Below are positions 33,801 to 45,742 of a stretch of 64,000 nucleotides of DNA, in pieces. The stretch comes from Pseudisothecium myosuroides (Eukaryota > Streptophyta > Bryopsida > Hypnales > Lembophyllaceae): assembly GCA_951799445.1 (NCBI GenBank), contig OX637291.1, forward strand, positions 1,242,501 to 1,306,500. The letters run 5' to 3'. How positions within the stretch are numbered: the stretch's first letter is position 1; every line of letters begins with the position of its first letter. A program made the position numbers and the translations under genes. Below the pieces are notes generated by a model. The model searched no databases, had not been told where the DNA came from, and worked only from the letters and a program-made list of their open reading frames with translations.

Positions 33801-36800
33801 TTTGTCAATGGTACAGATGCAACAATGATCCAAATTGAGTGTGTTCTATTGCATAAGATCCAACTCAACATAATAAAAAGTTTGTCACTATCATATTCAA
33901 AATTTTGTTTCTTACGGCCCAAATGGAGCTTTCCAAAGAATTAGGGGTAAAAAAAAATCCATTATAACTTATTCTTAAATATTTATAATCTGCAAAAAAT
34001 CTATTGATGATTGTTGAGTTGCTATATGGACTAAATTTGTATCATAGACTTGTAAAAGTATTACACATAAACCATTCATTAGTTGTTGAGAAATTTTCCA
34101 CTCATTCCTGACATGGATTAAAAACCGTAATTGAATTATCAAAACTCTACATGTGCATTTGTTGGTCGAAATTTGGTATTATGCATTTATCATTCATACA
34201 TTAGTATACTTAAATATATTTATCATCTACATTCTTCCAAAGCAAGCATTTTCCTACATTAAGTATACTTCATACTATCACTGCTAGAAACAAGGGCCCT
34301 AATCAACAAGAAATCAACCTATGTGCATTAATTCAAGAGATTTTGGAATCGGCTCTCTTAATATGGCAAAACAACAAAAGGTCAATTAACACTCATTTGC
34401 GTAGGCGTTGCAATCTCTTCTTTACTTGTTGCCATGGAAATTGATGTATCTCATTCCATCTGTAAGGACCTTTCCAAACTCAATACAATGGTGATGTAGA
34501 GGCAAATGAAAAAAATGTTTGGATGATTTTGTTCAAGTAAAGATAAGGTAGAAAAAGCTTATGTAAGCATATTCCACATAACGGACTCTAAATAGAAAAT
34601 CTAAATATGTTACATCACCTCATCTTCTCTCTTCTCTCACTACCTACTTGATTACACAATAAGGGTTTCAAGTATTTTTTTGATGTTTCAGCAAAGTATT
34701 GTAGATTTTGATTTGATGGTCTAGTAGGGTTTGAAGGTTTTGATAATAGTTTTTAGAATTCTTTTCTCGCTCTCCACTTTCCCTTTATTTTGAATTTTGT
34801 CTCAAATGCTTCAAACAATACAATTTTGTTACTTTTGGCTCAATGTTTCAATAAAGTTTTGTGGCTATTGGCACAATGTTTTACCATAGTTTTCTAGGTT
34901 TTGTTGATAGATCTTTACTTTCATGTCATTGTCTACTTTTCCTTCTTATAATCACATACTTGAATTTTGTCACTCGTGGTTTCATGTTTCAGTATAGTTT
35001 TGTAATAATTGCCTTGGTATTTTAGCACAATTTTGTAGTGTATTGTTGGCATCACCACTTTTGTAGATTTCATTTTTCATATCACTTTTTCTTTAATATG
35101 CACTCTAATTTTCAAATTTTGACTCAAAGGTTTCAATATAATTTTGTGGAGTTTTGTAAAATTTGCTAGTACCTTTCTTTTCTTGTCTATTACCATACTT
35201 TATATTTATTTTGTGTATGTGCATTTTGTGGGGACATTACAATATGTAAATATTAATCTCTTGGAATATTCAAATTTGTTTGCGTATAGTAAAGTATGCA
35301 ATTGTTGACAAAACTTGTTCTTGCATCAATTTTGAACAAGCACCGTTAAAATTTTGCACTCTATCTATGGCGATGTGTTAATATTTTTATATTCTCTAAT
35401 ATATTGTACATATTTATGTAATTGCATACAATAATCTATTGCCATTTCAACTTGAGCAGATTGCAAGAAAAACTTGTTGGTTTTGTTTCATTTTCACAAT
35501 ACACGTGATTTTTTTAATCTAGAGCACTTTTTAAATTAGTAAAAAAATAAAATTCATAAAAATATGACCAATGTATATACTTTTAAGAAGACTCTATTCT
35601 AGAAAATAAAGCATAACTAAGTATTTTGACAATCTAATTTGTAAAGAATAAATAAATTTAATTTGTAACAATTCTATAAATATGGTCATTTTCCAAAAGC
35701 ACCACCAAAATAATGTTTTATATGTTCCAAAATGCAAGCAAAAAGAATTTTCCTTCGTGAACTTCCATACAATATAAATTATCTAATTTTAAAATTACTT
35801 CTAATATAGTTGCTAATCTACTAGAAGACAAACCTCTCCAAATTTCAGCTCCGAATTTGTCTTTTTGGGCTATATATAATACTCCCTACAAAATTGATAA
35901 GTGCAAAATGAAATTGGGGACCACTTTTAGATAATAATATGTTTTTGAAATATAGAAAAAAAATTAGCCAAGGTATATAATAATGATAAGTACCTTACCT
36001 ACAAATTTTGAGTCTCTTGGAGTAATAAATTTTGAAATGACGGCCAAAAAACAAATTAGCATATAGGAAATAGAGACGTGTATGAAAAAACAAAAATAAT
36101 ACAAGAGTTTCTTGCAATTGTTCTTGAACCTTATGTTGATTATAAACTAACACTTTTGTGTTCTATCTTTTCTTGAATTTTATGTTGATTTTAAACTAAC
36201 ACTTTTGTGTCACATCTTTTTCTTATATGTTGTATTTTCACTATGATTTTGTTATTTAGGTTGGAGATTTGAAATTCAAGTTTAAGTTGCATTCTTTCAT
36301 TTTTAAAATTTTAAGTTATTTAACTATTATTTATTCTTTGTTTTATTATTTAGTATTATTTGAGCTTTCCTATTCAATAATTTGAAGATTTGATTAGATA
36401 TTTAGGACTTTATAGATTTAAGATTTTGTACATTTGAATTACATTATTTAGAAATTCATAGTTTTAGAGCTTCATAAATTTAGAAATATACATAGATTTC
36501 TAAATAGAATGGAAATTCTTCTTTGACTTGAAATATTCCATAGATTTAGAATTCTTCAAATGTAAAAACATATACATATTAATAATAATGCCAGTTCATG
36601 TTGGTACATTTTATAATCAATTTCATTGTCAAAATCCCTTGAAATGTAGATTTCAAGTTTGATTTTTGAATTGTGTTTTTGATATCATCATTATTATACA
36701 TTATTAAATGTTCTACAAAAAACACTATAAACTGCCATGTCAATGTCTACATCAAATTTTGAAATATGACATGTGCACAAAAAAGATAAGGCTGATGTGG

Positions 36801-36862
36801 TATGAATTATTACATTTGTGTTATCCACTATTTAAATTGAGGTGTTTGAATCAACATGAATT
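33801..36862. other. AT-rich intergenic DNA
   Basis: About 3 kb without any supportable gene, RNA or repeat with ends. Short imperfect duplications occur (AACACTTTTGTGT, twice near 36150-36210). Confidence 0.5.
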
Positions 36863-36866
36863 TTAA

Positions 36867-37698
36867 CCTTTAAAGTCCCATGAGGACAAATAAAAATTCA
36901 AACAAAGTCCTATGATCTCAATTTTTGGCATTGAAACTTTTTTTTAAAATGTGACTTTTGCTGAATACAAATTTCTACTTGACTTGCAAAAAAAATCCAC
37001 AAAGAGTTGAAATAAAAAATTTAAAAATTTATTTTTCATAGATTATATGTTTGTCTACATAGAATACCTTAATTCATTCCATTTGGATTAGTAATGTGAA
37101 AGTTATCTGGAACTTCTTGTTTTCTGGCCAACCATAGCATCTTCTTGAGAAGGAACATATTGGATTCATTTTTGAACTCAATTTTCTAAGAGAAAAAATT
37201 CCACAAGGTTTAATATGCTTATTAAAACAATCTTATTGTTGGGATTAGTGTATTTCAATTCCATCTTAGAGCTATTAATAATATAGTTGTTAGTTCAATC
37301 TCAAACATATTTTACTTAACAATTTTTGAAAAGAAGGAAAATCAAAGATTTTTCTTGAATTATTTTTCTTAGACTTTCAAGTCAATTCTTCAACATGCAT
37401 TTAAAAAAAATTCAAAATGTATAATGTAGAAGTTTTAAGCTAAGATGATTCAAAGTCTTATAATCTAGTTATATAAGGTGCAAAAACTCTTGTTTTCTTC
37501 ACTTTAAACGCATCAATCTTGCAATCTGTAGAATAAAAAATCCTAAATTTTTTTTACACTTTTTAAAATTAGTTTAGTGTAAGATCCTGCAATGGAATAG
37601 AAAAAAAAAGATTCAAGTTCAAAGTTTTTTGCTCTTTGCAATAGAAATGGCAATTTTGAGTAATTTTTGATGAATAAAAGGCTATGAAACTCTAAGGT
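36867..37698. mobile_element. TTAA-flanked element, copy B (about 0.83 kb)
   Basis: Begins CCTTTAAAGTCCCATGAGG and ends GAAACTCTAAGGT, with TTAA at 36863-36866 and 37699-37702. Shares internal landmarks with copies A and D: a GCATCTTCTTGA block, TTGGGATTAGTG, and AAATGGCAATTTTGAG before the right end. Shorter by about 95 bp and with more diverged ends. Confidence 0.65.
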
Positions 37699-37702
37699 TT
37701 AA

Positions 37703-39065
37703 TATACAATTTTCTAGTAGTGTGTAGACCACTAAGTATACCATATTTTATGGATCATAGTAATTACAGGAGACCACGATAATATATCTTCATCAAATTT
37801 ATTGCAATGTGATACTTATGACCATCATAGAAGCTGGAAAGCTTCTTTAACCACCTTTAACTTGGCCTATATGACCTGATAATCCTTTATTTTGTATGTA
37901 TCCACATTGAGATTATTTATCCTTGAAATTTCTATATCTATTTTGAAGTGATGAAAATACATGTCCTCTGTGATCATTACACTAAATAGTGAAATTGGTT
38001 TGCCTTATCAATTAGGTTGCCTTTACCTCATGACTAATGCTTGTCTAGATGGAGGCACATGCCAATCTCTAATCTCAAGCCACAAATTAGTGCACCAACC
38101 CTCGCCATACACATAGTTCTTACTTTACTGCATCCCTATAAAGTAATTGTACATATTGATATAGTGTAGAATGTCGAGAAATTAGTGTGAAGCAAACTAA
38201 TTTCACTATTCAGTGCAATTTTTAGATTTTTCAATGAAAATTTGAAATTATTGTGACTTTTTCTATTAAAATTGACAAAAATTGCAAATATAAAGTACAT
38301 ACATATTAAATATGCTAGAAAAATCTGGGAATTTTGAAAGTGTAAAATATCACGGAGTAAAAAATATTTACCATGTTTTTCTTTACTTAGAGAATCTATT
38401 TATGAGCCCTATGTTCAAATCACAATAAAATATTCAATTTCAATTTTTTTTCAAATTTCCAAGTTCAAGTAGAAACTATACTTCATTGGCTTCATTTCAT
38501 TTCATTAGTTGGTCTTAAATTCCAAAAAGATCACTTTAATGGTTCAAATTCACATCAAGAGCAAGGAGCTTGAAAGTTGCCAAAATACACTAGAAGATGG
38601 TCTAATGCACTAGAAGTGCACTACCAGAAGATGGTGCAAGTTACGGATTGAGCATCCTGTTATGTAGAAAGTCACGGAGGGAATATCCCAGTCCATTCGC
38701 ATTCAAGTGCGTTCGTGCACACGACGTTGGAGCCGCTTCGCATGGAGATCATGTCACGAGTTGAATCACCTCTTCCAATTCATGGATCGTTGTAATCAAA
38801 TTGTGAAGGAGCTGCACTTTCAAAGACACCGATTTGCACGTAACCGCCATCATCTTCTTGGGGCACACACTGAGACAATGTTACAAGCTTGTAATGCCGA
38901 ACTGAGCCCCAGGGAACTGTTGAGCTTCCAACGTTGATTGCACTTGTTATTTGATTCATGAAATGAGCTGCGCTCTTGAAGTGTTGCAGCCCTGATCCTC
39001 AGAATTTGATGCAAAGCTTAAGAGGGCAAGGTTTCCAGAAGAGCAAGCTCGCAGTCATCTGCGAA
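37703..39065. other. Intergenic DNA and probable GT61 leader
   Basis: A solo CACTA-type end (TTTCTAGTAGTG, ending 37722) lies next to copy B. From about 38,640 the GC content rises towards the GT61 start, compatible with promoter and 5' leader. A 76-codon frame at 38707-38937 lies just upstream and may be an upstream ORF; it has no recognisable motif. Confidence 0.4.
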
Positions 39066-42000
39066 ATGGGAAAGCCGCACAAGGACGATGTTGCTGCTGC
39101 AAGTGGAGGAATGACGCCGAGCAGATCGGTGGGGAGGAAACGCGATCTGGGATGCAAGGTGATTTACATTGTGACGGTGATGGGATTCATCAGCATGTTG
39201 CAGCTTATTGTGGTGGAGAATACCTGGTGGAGCTCCCGGTATAAACAAACCCCTCACGCTTCTGCCGATTTCGGGAAGACGAAGATGACAATGTTCCAGC
39301 GCTCATCGTCGACATCTTCACAGCACGCAGTACCACTTCCGAGTAAGTGCAAGCAAATATTCTCCTTGTCGTTTTGCCTGCAGCTCAAAGTAGCCTCGAC
39401 TAGAGCTCGACACAAAAAAAAGCTTAATTTTCGCAGGCTCTTGAAAATTGACATTCCATCGTGTTGCTTGAGCAGATTCATCAAGGGCTCCGCCATGTGA
39501 CACCGGTTGCGCTAATTCAGACAACCAACACTCCGTCCAGCTTCCAGCGCTACGAGACGACATCGAGTCAAAACCAAAGAATGAGAAATTGCTGGAATTC
39601 TCACCGTCAAGTTCCTTCCTCCCGCTGAAGGACGAGACACAGCAGGGCATGTCAGACACCGACACCAACTGGTTCATGAGCAGACTCCATGGTCGCATGA
39701 GCGGCTCCGGCGAGACATTCGACCTCCCAGGCGACGATCCTGCCGGGAGGCTCTTGTGCGTGCGCGGAGCCGACCAAAGCGACGGCACCAAGAACAGCTA
39801 CGGCTTGTTCCGAACGCCCCCCACAGATGCCCTCTTCCTACCCGGCACGACCTTCATCGCAGACAACTACTGGGACTACCACAACCCCTGGCACGCCATG
39901 TCCGCGCTCGCCAACTTCGCAACCTGGCGCATGGAAAACAAATGCGCAACGCCGGAGCGACTGCTACTGTACCACATGGGCGAGCTCGTCGTCTCCATGG
40001 GGGAATGGATCACACACGTCCTCCACGCAACGTTCACGAAACCCATTCCGCTCGAAACCCTAACCCTAACCCTAAACCCAAACCACTCCTCCGCGGTTTG
40101 CTTCGAGCGGGCGGTTGTGCAGCGGCGCGGGTTAGGCGGTGTGGACGAAGCTCACATCCACGACGTCTTCGACATGCTGCGCTGCAAGGCGAGGCGATAC
40201 TGCAACGTACCGCAACGACAGAATTCGCAAAAACGCGCAATCGCGGTGTTGCTGCTAACGAGGTCGGGTCCGCGGGCGTTTGCGAACGAGAGCGGCGTCG
40301 CGGCCGTGGTGCGGAATGAGTGCGAGAAGGTGCCGGGCTGTAGCTTGCGCGTCTTGAATGCTGCCCATCTGACGTTCTGCGAACAGGTGCGTGACTGCGT
40401 GTGTGAGAGGCAGTGAATGTTTGAAAGCTTGCGACATTATTGTGGTTCTCTCTCTGGAAAGACTTGAATGAGCCCTGGCACGGAAAGAGATTTGGGGTAG
40501 ATTTGCTTCAGGGTCGGTACGTCGGTACCTTGAAGGCGTAAACCCTAGACTCCGGTCTCTGTCACTGACGGAGCGCATGCCAAGAAAACAAGGGCAGAGC
40601 CGCGACTCCCGCGAGGCTCTGTGGCACTGAGAGTGAGGTCGACGTGCCCATTTCCACTCCTGCGCAACCAAATGAATTCCGTCCTCATGTATCAATGGAG
40701 TATGTTCTAGAAAAATGTGACACCACCGGTACACGAGGAAGGAATTTTTAACCCTTAAGCCTTCAACGTCGATGAGGACGTTTTTTGTCCGATGGATGAC
40801 AGAGAATCCTTCTAGTAGGACAAAAGTTCAACTATTCATCCTCAGAATTTTGTTGTGAAAAGAGGAGGTCTTCTACAACAGTTTGACTTCCAATGAGAGC
40901 TTTTGCAATTTTTTAAGCCAATGATTCACACGGTATCCAAAGGGATGATTTACGTGGTCACCAGTCCGTCCTTTAAGGGTTAAAGGACGGATGGGTGAAC
41001 CTGTAAATCATCCCTTTTCATTACCGTGTGAATCATTGGCTTAAAAAATTGCAAAAGCACTCATTGGAAGTCAAACTGTTGTAAAAGACCTCCCCTTTTC
41101 ACAACAAAATTCTGAGGATGAATAGTTGAACTTTTGTCCTACTAGAAGGATTCTCCGTCATCCATCGGACGCCAAACTTCCGTGTCAATGTTTTAAGGGT
41201 TAAAGGGATGGAAATGGGTGCTTCTATTTTAGGAGTTGGAAAGATCAAATGATGCTCCAATTTTGCAAAATGAATAGAGTTTTGTTTACAAATTGGACTC
41301 TCACAAATTGAATTCGTTAGGTAGTCAGACTAAAGTTGATTAAAAAACCCAACTCTCACCACTCTCATTGGTCAAGAGTTCAAGAAGGGTTGAGTTGGAC
41401 AAATGAGAGTGTGTAATTTTTTATTTTATTTTCTTGGCTTGGTCTCTAGTGTACAAGTGGTCTTAAGGGTTCCTTTATGGTGAAGTGCCATGACAAACTT
41501 GAGATAGAGTGAGAGAATCATCAATTTAATTTGCGTAAATGAAGGATCTCTTCAATTTGGTTCCACAATTAACTACCAACAAAACTTCACGGAATATTAA
41601 AAAAGAATTCTATGGAACTCCATCATTTAATTCCCAGTAGAATTATTTCAATTTTCAATACTGATCTCATGACTGCACCGTGTGAAATATGAATCTCAAG
41701 CAGTGAATCAAAAGTGTTATACATACTCTATTATCTTCTTCCATTGACAAACCAAGACTATAGCCAAACAAGGATATGTGAAATTTTAAGACGCCTTGAA
41801 TTCAATTGTGGGCGGATCTTAAATGAACAAACTCTTTATTTATGCCAACCCCTTCTAGGTTGGTATTCTCTCTCAATTATGTAAAATTTGGCTTAGTTTG
41901 AAATATTGTTTTCACAATATGATTAATCAAATTGGTAATTTTAAATCCATAAATCCTTGGTCATGTAGGGATTTACTAATAGAATTTTTTTGAAAGAAAT

Positions 42001-43765
42001 TTATTTTTGAAATCCATTACACTGAAGACTAAGTACTTTTCAAATACACATGGTAAACTTTGTCATTATATTCACATGGCAACATCACATGCATTGTGTT
42101 TTTCTGAAAGCCAACATTACATTGTTGACAAAGACAAAGGCATGTAGAAACCCTTTTTAATTATAAAATATTGCTAAATTTTATTCCTAAAACTACTTTT
42201 AACTTAAATGAATACATCAATTTGTATGTGCCAAAAGTTTCATCTATAGATTAACCATTTTCAACCAATTTTGTGATTTTTAATCTACTTAACTAGATTT
42301 TCAACTTCAAAACAACATCAATTATAACATTGTCAAGCAACTTTGTTGCAATGTCCTAGTGCAAAGTTGCTGAAGTAGGTTGTCCTAATGGATGGGAGTA
42401 CCCTAAATTTGAGGTTTGGAACTAATTTGAAAAAATATTTTTTTAAGCTTCATTCAATTCAAATATATTCCACATGCCCAAAGTAAGGCATTGTCTTATT
42501 GTATGTTTTTTTTTTTTAACTAGTTATTGTCACTCTTAGACTTTTTTTTTGGCAATTATGGACATTTAAGGAAACTAAGATAAATACTTCCATTATCCAT
42601 TTTGAAGGCTTAGTTACACTAATCATTTGCAATCAATGTGTTAACTTTCAACATTCATATTCTATATTTTAGTTTTCAAAAAATTAAATTTTTTCTATTA
42701 TAGATGTTAATTTTCTTTATGTTATATCAAAATTCCAGATTTATATCTTATGTGGCCAAGGTTTGATGGATATTCCAAAGTATAACCATTTTCTATATAG
42801 TGGTTTTTAGGTCTTATTTGTTTATTTGTTTGTTTGTAATTGCTGAAATAGTTATGTGTAGAATTGTCCTTTATAAATTCTATTGGATGTTGAAAGGTTT
42901 TCAAAGAATTTTCATTATTTAATAATAAATAATAAAATATTTATTAAAAATATTTCAATTCTAGAAATACATGGAATACAATCCAATTTTAAAAATTCGT
43001 TGAATATTTTATTATAATAAAATTGTTTCAAATCTCTTATAGAACTTTTCAACTTGAATAGAAGTTAAGATTTTTTGTCATGTTTTGTTTATACTTTATA
43101 GTCATGATGCAATTTAAATGAGAGATTGGTGTCTAGGATAAGTTGGTTAGTCTTCTACAAGGCATCTTGCCTTAATTTTGGCTTGAGTTCTCTGGTTTTA
43201 ATCTTCTCCCATCTATGTAACTTTTTAAAGTTTAAAACTCTTTTGCTTATTAATGTTATTTTTGATCGCTACTAGCTATAGTCCAAACATTCCAGGAAAA
43301 ATCTTAAATGTAGCGGTGCAGGTGGAGGTGATGAGCGGCACAGATGTAATGATTAGTGCGCACGGAGCACAATTAACCAACATGATGTTTATGGATCCTG
43401 GTTCACGGTTGATGGAGCTCTTTCCTAAAGGATGGCTAGAATTCGCGGGTATAGGGCAAGAGATCTACAAGTGGCATGCGGATTGGACGCGTATTGTCCA
43501 TGCAGGGCAATGGCGTGATCCACACGGACCCGATTGCCCATTTCCTACCTCTGAAACTCTCAAGTGCCTCTTTTTTTTCAAGGATCGAGAAGTGGGGCTC
43601 AATGCTACGCACCTAGCGCTGTGGACTCGTTCTATGTTGGCTCAACATGGCAAAGCTACCAAACTATTGCCTCTGCTAGATCAAGCATTGCCATGTGCTT
43701 GTGATGAAAATGATCATGGCAATAGCTTTGGAGCAAATTTGGCAAACATTTCGAAGTTGCTATGA
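39066..43765 (+). CDS. GT61-family glycosyltransferase (EOGT-like), 3 exons
   Basis: Exons 39066-39342, 39476-40386 and 43322-43765 join in phase to 1632 nt, 543 aa. Layout is a type II Golgi/ER protein: basic N-terminus (KPHKDD, GRKRD), one membrane anchor at about residues 36-56 (VIYIVTVMGFISMLQLIVV), a polar stem, then the catalytic region. Family hallmarks are ADNYWDYHNPWHAMSALANF, DMLRCKARRYC, FCEQ/VEVM across the second junction, ISAHGAQLTNMMFMDPGSRL, ELFPKGWLE and DPHGPDCPFP. GT61 enzymes transfer sugars to polysaccharides or glycoproteins in the secretory pathway; the donor and acceptor here cannot be told. An in-frame ATG at 39009 would add 19 residues; 39066 has the better context (purine at -3, G at +4). 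Exon 2 is very GC-rich, while the 2.9-kb intron is AT-rich and carries a hairpin element. It converges on the DHHC gene. Confidence 0.88.
40055..40079 (+). repeat. Telomere-like CCCTAA repeat within a coding exon
   Basis: Three CCCTAA units followed by A and CCC lie in frame in GT61 exon 2, encoding an alternating Thr-Leu stretch (LETLTLTLNP). It also contains the telo-box word AAACCCTAA. Confidence 0.85.
40752..41199. mobile_element. 448-bp TTAA-flanked hairpin in the GT61 intron
   Basis: TTAA at 40748-40751 and 41200-41203. Arms of about 220 bp are reverse complements, meeting at CCGTCCTTTAAGGGTTAAAGGACGG near 40966-40990, where an internal TTAA (40980-40983) sits. Each arm equals the single 223-bp unit at 33190: the left arm reads CCCTTAAGCCTTCAACGTCG inward to GTCCTTTAAGGG. 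The structure looks like a head-to-head dimer. It is on the transcribed strand of the gene, so the unspliced RNA would hold a long hairpin. Confidence 0.85.
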
Positions 43766-44839
43766 AAATTTGAATCCCCACAATGTTTCATTTCCCTTTG
43801 AAAGCTGCATTTTTGTGTAAGTCATTTGTATGCAGATGTATGCATTTAGTTTAATGCTTTAGGATACATTCACACAAAAAAGGATTGTCTTAATCTTCAA
43901 AGGGATAAAATACACCCTACTAGAATCAAGGAGATGATATAACCTACCTATACCTGCTCTCAATCTTAGTGGGGGTATTTTGTCCCTCAGAAAGTTAAGA
44001 TGCTCTTCTTTAACTTGAATGTACTCTAAAAGATCAATACTAATACAAGACCCTTGCTGAGAAGACAATCTTCATATATAACATTTGGATGTCATTGTAA
44101 CTACTTTGAATAGTGGTTGAAATTTCACTTGGAATTCATTTAGAATGATGATGTTTTTATACTATAAAAATTAGTGTGTTCAAACAACATTTAGAGTGTG
44201 TGATGTTTCAAAATTTGAATTAAATGTATAGTTCAAGCAAATAAGTCCACTTAAAGGATTTCATTTCTCACCAAAAAACTAAATTATGTACCTACAATAT
44301 TCCAAAGTAATATAGAGTTAATATACATGTAGAAAGATAGAGGTTTTATTAGCTTAAAATAAGGGAGGAGCTTAGACAAAATTCAAATAAAGATACAACG
44401 TAGAATGGAACCAAATTTGATGTTAAATGTTTAGATAACATCTAAATTTTAGCCTAAAAAGGCCATAGAATTCAAGAATCTACCAATCTTAGGATTCCTT
44501 AAGATTCCAAAGTTGAATATAAGAGCTTCCTTGCATCACTTAGACTATTCATTTTTTTAACTTGTTTGATAATCTCTTCAACAATCATTTTTTTTCTTTA
44601 GAAAAATCTTTCTTTTTCTTCTAAAATTTATTATATTTGTTGGTTGAAACAAGTCTAAGATGCAAATATTGTATCAAGAAGGTTGTTGAAACAGCATCCT
44701 CTCTATTAATGTTTGAATTGACATTTTGGAGATGATGTCATTTTAATATTTCATTTCAATATGGGGATTGCGATAATGTCAAATAACATTCTTTAGCATT
44801 GTGAAATTCCACTTTCACTGTTGATGGCAATGATAACTA
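43766..44839. other. Intergenic DNA after the GT61 gene
   Basis: Probable 3' UTR of GT61 just after 43765, then AT-rich DNA without a supportable gene. Confidence 0.4.
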
Positions 44840-45153
44840 AGGTAGGAGGCTGTAAAACAGAGTAGGCATTAAAAGCAAACATGACTCAAATGTACATTTT
44901 ACTTTCTTCAATGTACCACCTATGCACATTTCAGGAGGTGGTCGCTTTTGATGACCACAAACAACCACTTTTTTCCATCTTCAAAAATTTGTAACTAATT
45001 CCACAAAGGTCCAAAAAATATGAAACAACTTGGGGTTAGATTTCAATTCCACTTGTCTTTCAAAGAAAATTTACTGAAAAATATTTCAAGATGTTTTACC
45101 TCCCCAAAATTCAGTTTCAGCGCTTAGATGGTCGCTTTATGGACCTCCTACCT
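44840..45153. mobile_element. 314-bp MITE with AGGTAGGAGG ends
   Basis: Left end AGGTAGGAGGCTGTAAAAC; right end on the opposite strand AGGTAGGAGGTCCATAAAGC. TA precedes the left end (44838-44839); the right flank reads TC, probably mutated. It is related to 56268-56678 by its ends and to 21905-22180 by its interior. Non-coding. Confidence 0.65.
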
Positions 45154-45742
45154 TCCATCCTAAGTCAAGATTTTGACATTCATTCTAGAGAAGTAGCATG
45201 ACACATAGTGAATGCCCAATGTGTCTTCTTGTAGCATTTTAGTAGCTCACTTGGAACTCAAAATTATCCGGATTCTTTTGTTAAGCTGTTGAAGCAAGTC
45301 TTCAAAAGTGATGATTAATAGCATGTACAGGTCAAGAAATTAATAAAATTGAACAAAAAGGAAATCTCCACATCCTCAATGCAACCCACTCCATTTCAAA
45401 CTCTGAGTTTGCAAGCACATGCTACTGCTCAACATACTAAAGAGGCAATTCAATTGACAGCTTGTGATTCTCATACAGTAAGGTATATAGTTTCTCTTGA
45501 TGAATGGAATTCAATACAAAGATCTAGACTCCCTAACACAGACAGTCATCAATCTCAAGCCAACGGTAGTTGGCTTTTATGATCAAACTGAAGAAGCCTG
45601 CCAAGCTTTAAATCACGAACAAGCCATTGATCAGAGAGACACTGAGGAGCTAGATCAATTGAATTAGCAACATGATTGCAGTAGAAGAGGGACAAGAACC
45701 TTCTAGAATTGCAGGAACATAATATGCTATCGTAGTTAGAAT
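45154..45742. other. Region between the MITE and the DHHC stop codon
   Basis: Likely contains the 3' UTR of the minus-strand DHHC gene. A 77-codon plus-strand frame at 45349-45582 shows no family resemblance and is not called. Confidence 0.35.

Noticed and set aside
38707..38937. 76-codon frame just upstream of GT61 as a separate gene
   Set aside because: No ATG at its start, no motif and position in the likely 5' leader. At most an upstream ORF.
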